Assembly (NCBI RefSeq): GCF_003347495.1
Contig: NZ_QCXY01000011.1
Location: 1-64,000, forward strand
Direction: 5' to 3'
Length of the DNA stretch: 64,000 nt
Source: Pleomorphovibrio marinus
Lineage (GTDB): Bacteria; Bacteroidota; Bacteroidia; Cytophagales; Cyclobacteriaceae
Position 1 is the first letter of the stretch; the number at the start of each line of letters is the position of its first letter. The notes beneath the pieces were generated by a model. The model was not told where the DNA came from and ran no database searches. It saw nothing but the letters and a program-made list of their open reading frames with translations. This document shows positions 17,252 through 27,400 of the stretch, piece after piece. The position numbers and the translations under genes were made by a program.

Positions 17252-18136
17252 ATGTTCAACAGAAATACCCTTTCCACACTTTGCCAAAGTGCCATTAATG
17301 CAAGTATAGAAGCAGGGCAACTGATTCAATCCCAGGTAGATCAACCCTATGACCTGCAGAACAAGCATGGGGGATATTCCAAGGCTTCCCAGGTGGTGAC
17401 CGAGGTCGATTTTAAGGCACAGGAACTCATTCTAAAACACCTACAGGCAGGGATTGTCCAATATGATCTGGGCTTATTGACCGAAGAAGCAGCCGATGAC
17501 CAGTCCCGCTTAAACAAGGACTATTTCTGGTGTATTGATCCCTTGGACGGCACCTTGCCCTTTACCGAGCAGCGACCCGGGTATGCCGTTTCCATTGCGC
17601 TTATTTCCAAATCCGGAGATCCTGTGATCGGCGTGGTCTATCTTCCTGATGAGAAAGTATGTTACAGCGCTATCCAAGGAGAAGGCATTGCGCTGAATGG
17701 TCAATCTTTTCGCTTGGATAGGAGCAGTGATGATAACATCTTCCATATCTATATGGACAGAAGTTTGCAGTCCGCCAATTATTTTAATGCATTTACCGAC
17801 CGGATGAAGGAATGGGCAAAAGCCCAAAATTACCGGGAGGTGGTTTACCACGTTGGTTTTGGTGCGGTACGGAATGCCCTGTCTGTGTTGTCCCATGCGA
17901 ATGCCTGCTACCTAAAATTTCCCCGGTCCCAAAAGGGAGGTGGCAGCATCTGGGATTTTGCCGCCACACGCCTGATTTTTGAGGAGTTGGGCTTACCGGT
18001 TTCCAATAGCAATGGTGAAAAACTACGCCTCAATACGCCGGAAACCACCTTTATGCACCAGCAAGGGGTGGTGTATGCGACAACGGAAGGAATTGCGGAA
18101 ATGGTTATTCAGTTGGAGGAATCAGCTATCGGTTAA
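17252..18136 (+). CDS. Inositol-monophosphatase-family phosphatase (CysQ/SuhB-like)
   Basis: A 294-residue protein. The metal-binding motifs of the family are present: LTEEAADD (Glu), DPLDGTLPF at 96-104 (Asp-x-x-Asp-Gly-Thr) and the late GGGSIWDFAATRLIFEELG (Asp). Members dephosphorylate inositol-1-phosphate, 3'-phosphoadenosine phosphate or fructose-1,6-bisphosphate with Mg2+. No signal peptide, so cytoplasmic. The ATG follows the kinase stop directly with no spacer. Which substrate is used cannot be read from the sequence. Confidence 0.88.
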   Translation: MFNRNTLSTLCQSAINASIEAGQLIQSQVDQPYDLQNKHGGYSKASQVVTEVDFKAQELILKHLQAGIVQYDLGLLTEEAADDQSRLNKDYFWCIDPLDGTLPFTEQRPGYAVSIALISKSGDPVIGVVYLPDEKVCYSAIQGEGIALNGQSFRLDRSSDDNIFHIYMDRSLQSANYFNAFTDRMKEWAKAQNYREVVYHVGFGAVRNALSVLSHANACYLKFPRSQKGGGSIWDFAATRLIFEELGLPVSNSNGEKLRLNTPETTFMHQQGVVYATTEGIAEMVIQLEESAIG

Positions 18137-18307
18137 TTTGGGTTCTAATTATTCCTACTTTGTTAAATTTGAAATGTTTGTAAACCTGCAAAGAAAAGAA
18201 GCAATAAAACTTGAAATTTGGATACCAAAAAACCTTTTAGGTTTTAGCCTTTAATGTATCTTGACAAAATAGAATTAAACAAGTTTTTTTAATTGAAATA
18301 AAATAAT

Positions 18308-19126
18308 ATGGCTAAGAATAAAATTATTGAAGTCAGAGGCTTACCTATTACCATTTCCGATGTGGACAATGAAAAATATATTTCTTTGACTGATATGTTA
18401 CAGGCAAAAGATGGTGATTTTTTCATTTCTGACTGGCTTAGAAATAGAAATACAATTGAATTTCTGGGAATTTGGGAACAGGTCAACAATCCGGATTTTA
18501 ATTATGGCGAATTCGCCACAATTAGAAGTCAAGCAGGCTTGAACAGTTATAAAATCAGTGTAAAAGAATGGGTGGGAAAAACAAATGCCCGGGGTATCAT
18601 GGCAAAAGCAGGACGGTATGGCGGTACCTATGCACATAGCGATATCGCTCTGGAATTTGGTCTCTGGATCAGTGCAGAATTCAAAGTTTACCTCATCAAA
18701 GAATTCCAGCGTCTCAAAGAAGAAGAAAGCAGCCGGAAACAAATAGAATGGAGTGTGAGCCGTACCTTGGCCAAGGTCAATTACCGAATCCATACAGACG
18801 CCATCAAAGAAAAAGTGATCCCTGAGAAACTACCCAAATCAAAAATACAATTCGTCTACGCATCTGAGGCAGATTTATTGAATGTAGCACTTTTTGGTGT
18901 AACCGCTAAGGAATGGCGAGACCAAAATCCAGAAAAGGAAGGCAACATAAGAGATCATTCCACCATAGAGCAGTTAGTTGTACTCTCAAATTTGGAAAGT
19001 ATCAATGCCATGCTTATACAGCAAGGTAATGCCCAACCGGACAGGTTGAAACAACTTAATGAACTGGCAATCCAGCAAATGAAATCATTGGTCAATTCAC
19101 CATCTACCAAAAAGTTAAAAGAATAA
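18308..19126 (+). CDS. KilA-N domain-containing protein
   Basis: A 272-residue protein. Residues 20-125 match KilA-N (APSES-like DNA-binding) features: DNEKYISLTDMLQ, SDWLRNRNTIEFLGIWEQ, WVGKTNARGIMAKAGRYGGT and AHSDIALEFGLWISAEFKVY. The remainder is a helical C-terminal region containing FGVTAKEWRDQNPEKEGNIRD. Such genes are usual in phages, mobile elements and as chromosomal islets. The AT-rich base use and the adjacent remnant suggest acquired DNA. The DNA target is unknown. Confidence 0.9.
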   Translation: MAKNKIIEVRGLPITISDVDNEKYISLTDMLQAKDGDFFISDWLRNRNTIEFLGIWEQVNNPDFNYGEFATIRSQAGLNSYKISVKEWVGKTNARGIMAKAGRYGGTYAHSDIALEFGLWISAEFKVYLIKEFQRLKEEESSRKQIEWSVSRTLAKVNYRIHTDAIKEKVIPEKLPKSKIQFVYASEADLLNVALFGVTAKEWRDQNPEKEGNIRDHSTIEQLVVLSNLESINAMLIQQGNAQPDRLKQLNELAIQQMKSLVNSPSTKKLKE

Positions 19127-19139
19127 CGGATGCACTAGA

Positions 19140-19200
19140 AGAACTCTTATTAATCAAGATTGCGCGTCTATCACGGCAAGTGATAAAATTTATCGACAAA
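19140..19200 (+). pseudogene. Short remnant matching the GHKL-ATPase gene at 29.7-31.6 kb
   Basis: One frame reads LINQDCASITASDKIYRQID before a stop. The island gene at 30148-30201 reads INQDCASVITTDKIYQQIEE in the same order, and at the DNA level the two share blocks such as aatca.gattgcgc.tc and tgataaaatttatc.aca.attga. A roughly 20-codon fragment of a related gene appears to be stranded here. Homology by eye only. Confidence 0.4.
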
Positions 19201-19458
19201 TTGATTAGATTTGAACTACGAAGTCTATGTTACTGCGATGATTTACTGATAATTTGTCCATCTGACCAAGCAAATGATTTAGAGGAAACTATTCAAGACA
19301 ACTTGCTAGTAGATTGTTTTCCGCCCCACTTGTTATTATTTTATCTACACGATTCCAAGGTTAAAGAATTGCAAATGTTACGTGATCGTAAAGCTTTCCT
19401 GGCTGCCATTATTTTAAATTATAAGGGTAAAGGGTTTGAAGGCGTAATCGGAAAATAG
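19180..19458 (+). CDS. Hypothetical protein or fragment
   Basis: A 92-codon frame with a protein-like composition, including DLEETIQDNLLVDCFPPHLL and VKELQMLRDRKAFLAAIIL. It overlaps, in another frame, the short GHKL-like remnant, so it may be the shifted continuation of a decayed gene rather than an intact one. No domain recognised, no signal peptide. The frame ends 26 bases before the secreted esterase gene. Confidence 0.3.
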   Translation: MIKFIDKLIRFELRSLCYCDDLLIICPSDQANDLEETIQDNLLVDCFPPHLLLFYLHDSKVKELQMLRDRKAFLAAIILNYKGKGFEGVIGK

Positions 19459-19484
19459 AAATACACAAATAGATCAGAAAAAAT

Positions 19485-20723
19485 ATGAAAAACACTATTT
19501 CAACCGGTTTAACCCTATTTTTCTTGTACAGCCTTGTTATTGCCCAAACGGGACTTTCTCTTCCGCCGGATCTGGAGGGTAGAATTCCCTGGGATTTAGA
19601 GGCCTTATCAACAGCCCCCGACTATAAATGGGTAAATCAGACCGATGCTGTCTGGTCGATGATCTATACCGGTGAAGCCTATGATGGAAAGGTGACGGAA
19701 GTATTTGCCTACTACGCCAGCCCGGCTACATTGGGTGGAAAAAATTCGGGAACAGGGGAGTTTCCCGGAATCGTGCTGGTTCACGGTGGGGGAGGGACAG
19801 CCTTTAGAATCTGGGCACGGGAATGGGCCGAAAGAGGGTATGCCGCCATCACCATGGACCTTAGCGGAAATCAGCCCTTAACCGAAGCCCAACAGGACAA
19901 CCCCTGGGGCTCAAAAAGCACCCGACTGGCCGCTGGAGGCCCCCTACAGGACGATGTGCACAAGTTTTTCCGGTTAGACGAAGACTTTACCGCCCAATGG
20001 CAATTTCATTCGGTATCCAATATTGTCCGGGCGCACTCCCTTATCCGCTCCTTTCCGGAGGTAAACCCCGAGCGGACCGCACTAACTGGGATCAGTTGGG
20101 GCGGATACTTGACCAATTTGGTCGCAGGAGTGGACCACCGGTTTGCTGCGGCCGTGCCGGTATATGGAGCTGGCTTTCTCCATGAAGGAAGTGCCTGGGA
20201 CCTCCAGTTTGATTCCCTTGGAATGGAAGGGACGCAACGATGGGTAGCACTTTGGGACCCTTCCAGTTATGTAGCCCATGCAAGGACACCCATGCTGTTT
20301 ATCAACGGCACCAATGATTTTGCTTATTTCGTGGAAAACTGGCAGAAAACGGCCAACATGGTACCGGATGCTCGGTATGCCATGATACCGGGACTGAAAC
20401 ACAGTCATTTGCACGGAGCGGAACCCGGGGAAATTCACCGGTTTATCGGTACCCTACTAGAAGATAAAAACGATTTTAATAGTTCAATTAAGCTAAAAGA
20501 AAAGGGGAGGAAGGTCGGATATTCGATCAGCCAGGCATCGGGAGAAATTTACCTCGTTTACACGGGGGATACGAAACGTAGTCCCGAAAGGGAGTGGAAA
20601 CGGATACCATTGGATACAGCAAAAGGCAAGGTATCGGTCCCTGGAGATGCCAATCTTTGGTACATCTATTGGGTGGATTCCTTGGGCAATCGGCGCAGTA
20701 GTGAGGTGAAGGGTTGGGAGTAG
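19485..20723 (+). CDS. Secreted alpha/beta-hydrolase, acetyl-xylan-esterase/dienelactone-hydrolase type
   Basis: A 412-residue protein. A signal peptide (TLFFLYSLVIAQT) directs export. The hydrolase fold shows VLVHGGGG (oxyanion strand), the nucleophile elbow GISWGG with Ser204, the acid region FINGTNDFAYF and the late His in PGLKHSHLHG. A C-terminal beta-rich extension (about 325-412) with VYTGDTKRSPEREWKRI is similar to that of PhoPQ-related or prolyl-oligopeptidase-like secreted esterases. The substrate is probably an esterified carbohydrate. It stands alone on the left border of the defence island. Confidence 0.85.
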   Translation: MKNTISTGLTLFFLYSLVIAQTGLSLPPDLEGRIPWDLEALSTAPDYKWVNQTDAVWSMIYTGEAYDGKVTEVFAYYASPATLGGKNSGTGEFPGIVLVHGGGGTAFRIWAREWAERGYAAITMDLSGNQPLTEAQQDNPWGSKSTRLAAGGPLQDDVHKFFRLDEDFTAQWQFHSVSNIVRAHSLIRSFPEVNPERTALTGISWGGYLTNLVAGVDHRFAAAVPVYGAGFLHEGSAWDLQFDSLGMEGTQRWVALWDPSSYVAHARTPMLFINGTNDFAYFVENWQKTANMVPDARYAMIPGLKHSHLHGAEPGEIHRFIGTLLEDKNDFNSSIKLKEKGRKVGYSISQASGEIYLVYTGDTKRSPEREWKRIPLDTAKGKVSVPGDANLWYIYWVDSLGNRRSSEVKGWE

Positions 20724-20791
20724 ATTTTTTGAAGTAAAAACGTACTTTTTAGCTGTAAGCTGGCCCATTAATTTCCTTCACATAATATTTA

Positions 20792-20810
20792 TATCTCATC
20801 CAATGAGATA
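20792..20810. promoter_or_regulatory. Perfect 8-bp inverted repeat, likely operator of the XRE gene
   Basis: TATCTCAT-cca-ATGAGATA is an exact dyad with 8-base arms and a 3-base spacer, 48 bases upstream of the ATG of the XRE regulator that heads the defence operon. Dyads of this size and place are typical autoregulatory sites of small XRE proteins. Binding is inferred, not shown. Confidence 0.5.
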
Positions 20811-20857
20811 ATTCTCTGTCAATTCCTTATCTTGAACTACCATTATTCTAAGAGCAA

Positions 20858-21058
20858 ATGAACAGGATTAAGGAAGTCCTTGAATCTAAGGGTATTAAAC
20901 AGACCTGGCTGGCTGAGAAGCTGGGTAAAAGTTATAATATGGTCAATTCATATGTTCAAAATAGAAGACAGCCAAGCCTAGAAGACTTATTCTCAATAGC
21001 CGAAATACTTGAAGTGAGCGTCAAGGATTTGCTAATAGAAAAAAAGGAAGGCAAATGA
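20858..21058 (+). CDS. XRE-family regulator heading the defence operon
   Basis: A 66-residue protein that is little more than one HTH: NRIKEVLESKGIKQTWLAEKLGKSYNMVNSYVQNRR is the five-helix XRE core, followed by SLEDLFSIAEILEVSVKDLL. Its stop overlaps the helicase start (ATGA at 21055), so it is co-translated with the system. Small XRE genes in this position commonly hold restriction-like operons off until establishment. The operator candidate lies at 20792-20810. Confidence 0.9.
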   Translation: MNRIKEVLESKGIKQTWLAEKLGKSYNMVNSYVQNRRQPSLEDLFSIAEILEVSVKDLLIEKKEGK

Positions 21059-24000
21059 GCACTAAGTTTTTTACAAATAGCGAAGAAAATAGCCTCCTTA
21101 AAAAATTTGAAGGTGTCTTCACCCATATAGAAAGCATTCGTCAATTCGATGCTCTTGTTGGATATTTTAGAGCCTCAGGCTACTTTAAAGTCAGGCCATT
21201 CTTAAATAAAATCCCTAAAATTAGAATTCTGGTAGGGATTAATGTTGAAAAGCTCACAAAGGAGTACCATGAAAGAGGACAGTACTTTATTGATAACCTG
21301 GATGAAACAAAGGAAGCATTTTTAGAAAGGATGATTGAGGATGTTCAAAATGCGGATTATGATCAAAAAACTGAAGTGGGTATTGTTCAATTTATTGATG
21401 ATCTGGTGAACGAAAAGATAGAATTGAGGGCTCACCCTAAACGGAAACTTCATGCAAAAATATATATTTTCAAACCGGCTAATTTTAATGAGCATGCACC
21501 TTGTGAAGTAATTACAGGTTCGTCCAACTTGACAGACTCTGGGCTTGGTGCAAATCCAGAATCTAATTATGAATTCAATGTCAGTTTGCGTGATTTTGAC
21601 GATGTAAAATTCGCTTCTGATGAATTCGAAAAATTGTGGGATGAATCTATTCCTATACTTAAAGCAGAAGCTGAAGGACTAAAGAAAAAGACACATTTAC
21701 GGGATGATTTCACTCCTTTTGAGCTCTATATCAAAATGCTCATTGAATATTTTGGCAAGCGAGTAGAGTATGACCCGTACAACATAGACTTGCTTTTACC
21801 TGATAAATTCATGCGACTGAAATATCAGTCCGATGCGGCCAATCAAGGTTATGCAATCATGATGAAGCACAATGGCTTTATACTGGCAGATGTTGTTGGA
21901 CTTGGTAAAACTATCGTTGCATGTATGGTGATCAAGAAATTTATTTATGAAAACGGTACTCATTCAAAAGTACTGATAGTAGTGCCGCCAGCCTTGGAAG
22001 CCAACTGGCAAAGAACTTCCGATGATTTTCAAATACGAAATCATTTCGAGTTTATTACCCTTGGCAGTCTTAACAAGATTATTAATGAGGAAAACTATCG
22101 CTATTCAAACGCTGAAAAATTTGACCTGATCATTGTAGATGAGTCTCATAAATTCCGAAATGATTATACGGAAATGTATCTGGCTCTTCAGGAAATATGC
22201 AAGAAGCCCAGGTCTAGACCTTCTGAGAATGGAGATAATAAGAAAAAAGTCATTTTGATCTCTGCTACACCTTTAAACAATCGTCCACAAGACATAGAAA
22301 ATCAATTGTATCTGTTTCAAGACCGAAGAAATAGTACACTTGAAAATATCAGGAATTTACAGGATTACTTCAAGCCGATAAATGATCAATACAAAAAGCT
22401 ATCCTCTCAGAAGGAACTAAATATTCCGAAGCTTAGAGCCCTATTCAAGAAACTTCGGGATGATGTGATTGAGCCTTTGGTTATACGAAGAACTCGGACA
22501 GATATTGAAAACAATAAGGAATACCTAGAAGATCTAAAAAGTCAGAATATCCGGTTTCCGAAGGTTGGTGATCCAACGCCCCTTTATTATCATTTGGATG
22601 ATGATTTGAGCAAATTGTTTTTTGAAACAGTAAGCCTCATAACTGGCTTGGATGAATTCGGAAATGAAATTGAGGGTTTAGGCTATTATCGTTATAGGGC
22701 TATTGAATTCTTACTCAAGGAAGAAGACAAGAAAATATATGGTAATGTAGGATCGATTTCGAATCGCCTCGCAGCAATCATGAAAACGCTTTTGGTCAAG
22801 CGCCTGGAGAGTAGCTTCTATGCCTTCAAACAATCACTCAAAAGACTGAACAAGGCGGTGGATAACATGATTCAGATGTATGATGATAACCGCATTTTTA
22901 TTGCTCCTGATCTGGACATTAATAAATTATTGGAAGAGGATTGGAGCTATGATCAAATTGAATCCAAAATCAACGACAAGGGGGGAAACAATAGAGAATA
23001 TCACTCAGAAGCATTCGATAAGCGGTTCTATGATCTCCTTATAGAAGATAAGGCAAGAATTCAGGCTCTTTTTGAAAGGTGGGAAAAGGTAAAAATTGAT
23101 CCAAAATTGATACAGTTTTCAGAACAATTGAATAATGAGTTTCTGAATTCAAAAAAGAACCACAGTGGCAAAATTGTCATTTTCAGTGAGTCAAAGGAGA
23201 CAGCTCTAGAACTCTCGGAACAACTTACTAAAGTTGGAAACGACAATATCCTGACTGTTAGTGCCGAAAATAGAAAGAGGGTTGAAACTATTATTCGTGA
23301 AAACTTTGATGCCAATCTGGAAGAAGAAAAATGGAAAAATGACTTTGATATCATTATCACCACGGAGGTCTTGGCTGAGGGTATTAACCTGCATCGAAGT
23401 AATGTAATTATCAATTATGATGTGCCATGGAACTCCACCAGACTCATGCAAAGGATCGGTCGGGTAAATCGAATCGGTTCAAAGGCTGCAAAGATTTATG
23501 TTTATAACTTTTATCCATCTGCTCACGGTGATCATCAAATCAATCTGGTAAATACTGCTCTTAGGAAATTACAAGCCTTTCATACAGCCTTTGGAGAAGA
23601 TAATAAGATATTCTCATTGATGGAACAAAAGGGAGAAGGGGCTCTTTTTGGCAATAAAATCCAAAAAGAAGAAAGTGAAATTTTGAAATACCTTAATGAG
23701 CTAAGAGAATTTAAGAAAAAGGAACCTAAGCTGTTTCAGGAAATGGCTAGAATCCCGAATAAAGCGCGATGTGGGCGCAAAGCAGATGCAGATCATGAGT
23801 TGGTACTGCAAACTGCTGATGCGGGCGACCTCAATTACCCGCTAGTAAAGTCTTCCCTGGCATACTTAAAAAGTGAGAACCACCCAGGTATCTTCTGTTT
23901 CATTACTCCTGATTTCAACTGTATTGAAATAAATTTCCTTCAAGCTGTCAAGATTTATAAGGCTTCCATAGAAGAAAAGCCAGTAAAACTTCATGATCTG

Positions 24001-24411
24001 CATTATGACCAAACATCAAAGGGGCTTGAGTTTTTTAAGTCTGAAAAGAATCAGGAAAACATTCAAACGATCTCTAAAAAGAGTCTGAGCCCAGCGGAGA
24101 ATAAAGCTATTTCCAATATTCGCGGAATCGTCAAATTGGTAAACACAGAACAAAAAAAACAGGCACTCAACCGTACATTAGAGCTAATTCGGAAGGGTGC
24201 GTTTGCCTCAAAAGGACTACCAAAATCAGTGAATGATTATTTCAAGAAAAATGCTGCTTTGATGGCAACACCTGACTCGTTTATTGACGGACTTTTCAAG
24301 GAAGTATTAGACAGATACGATTTATCAACAAGAACAGAGGGTGAAAACGAGAAACCAAAACCAAGAGGTATTGTCAACCCTAAAATAGTACTTACCCAAA
24401 GTTTCATTTGA
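21055..24411 (+). CDS. Phospholipase-D-like / SNF2-type helicase fusion
   Basis: An 1118-residue protein. The N-terminal 220 residues are PLD-like (HAKIYIF at 133-139 with His-x-Lys, then GSSNLTDSGLG); only one HxK half is visible. The helicase core begins near 250: motif I VGLGKT (282-286), motif II VDESH (362-365), motif III SATPLNN, and motifs V-VI ITTEVLAEGINLHRS and QRIGRVNRIGS (from 799). A long insertion separates the two RecA lobes, and a 250-residue C-terminal region with no obvious domain follows. Probably an ATP-driven DNA translocase of a restriction-like complex; the PLD part could be a nuclease or a DNA clamp. The start overlaps the XRE stop, and the next gene begins 2 bases after its own. 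Confidence 0.9.
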   Translation: MSTKFFTNSEENSLLKKFEGVFTHIESIRQFDALVGYFRASGYFKVRPFLNKIPKIRILVGINVEKLTKEYHERGQYFIDNLDETKEAFLERMIEDVQNADYDQKTEVGIVQFIDDLVNEKIELRAHPKRKLHAKIYIFKPANFNEHAPCEVITGSSNLTDSGLGANPESNYEFNVSLRDFDDVKFASDEFEKLWDESIPILKAEAEGLKKKTHLRDDFTPFELYIKMLIEYFGKRVEYDPYNIDLLLPDKFMRLKYQSDAANQGYAIMMKHNGFILADVVGLGKTIVACMVIKKFIYENGTHSKVLIVVPPALEANWQRTSDDFQIRNHFEFITLGSLNKIINEENYRYSNAEKFDLIIVDESHKFRNDYTEMYLALQEICKKPRSRPSENGDNKKKVILISATPLNNRPQDIENQLYLFQDRRNSTLENIRNLQDYFKPINDQYKKLSSQKELNIPKLRALFKKLRDDVIEPLVIRRTRTDIENNKEYLEDLKSQNIRFPKVGDPTPLYYHLDDDLSKLFFETVSLITGLDEFGNEIEGLGYYRYRAIEFLLKEEDKKIYGNVGSISNRLAAIMKTLLVKRLESSFYAFKQSLKRLNKAVDNMIQMYDDNRIFIAPDLDINKLLEEDWSYDQIESKINDKGGNNREYHSEAFDKRFYDLLIEDKARIQALFERWEKVKIDPKLIQFSEQLNNEFLNSKKNHSGKIVIFSESKETALELSEQLTKVGNDNILTVSAENRKRVETIIRENFDANLEEEKWKNDFDIIITTEVLAEGINLHRSNVIINYDVPWNSTRLMQRIGRVNRIGSKAAKIYVYNFYPSAHGDHQINLVNTALRKLQAFHTAFGEDNKIFSLMEQKGEGALFGNKIQKEESEILKYLNELREFKKKEPKLFQEMARIPNKARCGRKADADHELVLQTADAGDLNYPLVKSSLAYLKSENHPGIFCFITPDFNCIEINFLQAVKIYKASIEEKPVKLHDLHYDQTSKGLEFFKSEKNQENIQTISKKSLSPAENKAISNIRGIVKLVNTEQKKQALNRTLELIRKGAFASKGLPKSVNDYFKKNAALMATPDSFIDGLFKEVLDRYDLSTRTEGENEKPKPRGIVNPKIVLTQSFI

Positions 24412-24412
24412 T

Positions 24413-27400
24413 ATGGCCGCCAAGGAAGAACTGATATCTGCATTAAAAAAGAATTACGATACTAAACTCTTTGCTGTAGAATTACTGAGTAAGGTTTTTG
24501 GAAACTTATTGGAGGTGTCCACTTCCATTCAACGACCACCGGAAGAACCTAATAATACTGAAAGTAAAGTCATAGAAAGAGTAGGGGTGTACGCGAAAAT
24601 CACTCTGGAAGATGATGTTGAAGTTTTGTGTTATGAAATCCTTCTGAAAAAATACGTTCGGATCGACCAAAGTAAAGTGGCCATACAGCACTATGTAAGA
24701 AAGCTTTTGACAAGCGGCCAGGCAGCTCTGATCAATTTCATTTCTCCTACCTACAAAGACATGTGGCGTTTCACTTTGGTCGCCAAGGATAGTGAACTCG
24801 TTAATGGGAGTATTAAAGAAAAGGCAACTCATCCAAAACGATATACCTTTTTAGTTGAAGCAGGGGAGGATAAGACCAATAGAACCTTGGTGGATAGGTT
24901 AACGGATCTCTCGGTAGAGTCTGATAAAAACTTAGATACGTTAAGAGAGGCTTTTGCTGTTGAGAAAATGAGCAAAGCCTTTTTTGACGAGTACAAGGAA
25001 CACTATTTAAACTTTGTTCAATACCTCACTGGCACCCGTATGATGCGGATAGGCAGCAAGTGGGAACCCGTTAATGCTGGCACACCTAGTGCATTTTTGA
25101 AATCTGTGTTCAATGGAGATGAGAAGAACGCCCGAGACTTCTGTAAAAAGCTCCTGGGCAGGATTGTATTTCTGTATTTTGTCCAAAAGAAGAAATGGCT
25201 TGGAGCAAGCAATACTGACTATGAAGATGGTTCACAAAACTTCATTTTTGAACTATTTGATGAAACTGGTGGTGACGAGCGATTCTTTCCGCACGGATTG
25301 ACAGAACTATTCTTTAATGCCTTGAATAAAGAAAGGCCGGATGATGATTATACCACACAAACAGGTAGAAAGGTAAAAATACCTTACCTAAATGGCGGGT
25401 TGTTTACGAGAGATGAGGTGGATGAACTCATTCATAAAAAGGGGGACTTAATGACTTTCCCCTCAGAGCTTTTTTCGAATCCTGACAAAAGGGATATTCC
25501 TGTACCCAAAGGCGCAACAGTGGAAATTAAGGAGAGTCCATATCGTGGATTTCTAGACTTTCTGAATGCCTTCAATTTTACTGTTTATGAGGATAGCCAG
25601 GACGATCACACGGTAGCTGTTGACCCGGAGATGCTTGGCCACATTTTCGAAAACCTTCTGGAAGACAATAAAGATAAGGGTGCATACTATACGCCCAAAG
25701 AGATTGTTAGCTACATGTGCCAGGAAAGCTTGATTGAATACCTGAAAACCCAACTACCAGAAATAGACGAAAATGCACTACAGAGGCTGGTAAGGGAAAA
25801 AGAAGTTTCTACCATTTCAAAAAGCCATTTAGGAGAAGTGGACACCAAACTAAAAGATGTAAAAATCTGTGACCCAGCCATCGGTTCCGGTGCTTTTCCT
25901 ATGGGTTTGCTACAGGAGATATTTAGCATTAGGGAGATCGTGAGCTATGAAATTGATCTCCCATGGAATCCGGCCAAAGCCAAAGAAGACATCATTCAAA
26001 ACTCGATCTATGGAGTTGATATTGAAAAAGGTGCTGTAGATATTGCCCGATTGCGCTTCTGGCTTTCACTGGTGGTCGATAGAGATAGACCCCAAGCTTT
26101 ACCTAATCTGGACTATAAAATAGTGGTTGGTAATTCATTGGTTCCAAAATTTGATGGGGAGATTATCGAGATAGATTGGGAAAGAAAAGATAGTGTAGGG
26201 GCTGGTAAAAAATTTGTCACACAGCTTCAGGAAACCCTGATTGCTATTACCCAAAAACAAAAAAAATTTTTTGACCCCAATTTGAAGGCGAAACGCGAAC
26301 TAGTCTTGGAAATACGAAACCTGAAACTTGATGCATTAATCAATCAGCTTTCTTTTAACAAGGAAAAGTTTCAAAACACCACACCAATTAAAGGAGGTTT
26401 TGACCCTACACCGACTGATAAAAAATTCAATCTGGATAGAGAGCTTAGAATTAAGGGACTTGAAAGTACTATAAAGAGACTTAAAAAGCTTCAGGACAAA
26501 CACCAAGAGGCATTTGAGCATTTTGATTGGCGTCTTGATTTTCCGGAAATATTAAATGATACTATTGCTAAGAGGTACGGTTTTGATATTGTAATTGGAA
26601 ATCCTCCTTATTTAAGGGTTCAAGGCATAAGGGACAAATATCCCAATGAAGTTGATTACTATTTAAAGAAATACGATTCCGCCACAGGAAGATTTGATTT
26701 GTATGCTCTATTTACCGAACGATCCTATCAGCTACTTTCAAAAACTGGCGTACTAAACTTTATACAACCTGATAAGTGGACAAATGCCGATTTTGGAAAT
26801 GGGTTGAGAAAAAAGTTAAGTAAAAAAGTCAATCGTCTTATCTCTTTTGGGCAGAGTCAAGTATTCAACGTATCTACCTATTCGTCACTGATATGGATTC
26901 AGTTTAAAGACCTCAAATTCACAAAGTATCACAGTATTGAGAATGAATTACACACCGAAGTTGAAATCCAAAAATATCTATCTAGTCTAACTGAGGATGA
27001 CTTTTCAGAAATAGATAATACGGCGTTTTCAGAAGAACCATGGATTTTCATGACAAGTAAATCTGGGGGTGTGATGGGCTTAATTTCAGCACATAGTAAT
27101 AAAGTTTCGGATTTTTTCTCAAATGTTTCTCAAGGAATAGTCTCTGTTGGGGATGATATTTTCATCATGGAAGGTCAAATACAAGGGGGGCTTTTCAAAG
27201 GATACTCTCATAAAACAAATTCTACTGTTGAAATTGAGTCCGATCTAATGAAGCCCTTGCTTAGAGGAGATGATGTGAGAAAATACTACCCTTTAGTAAA
27301 CAGGGCTTATGTGGTATATCCTCACTTTGAGTATGACGGAAAAACAATGCCATACTCAGAAGAAGAGTTTAAGAAAAGATTCCCAAAAGCGTATAAGTAT

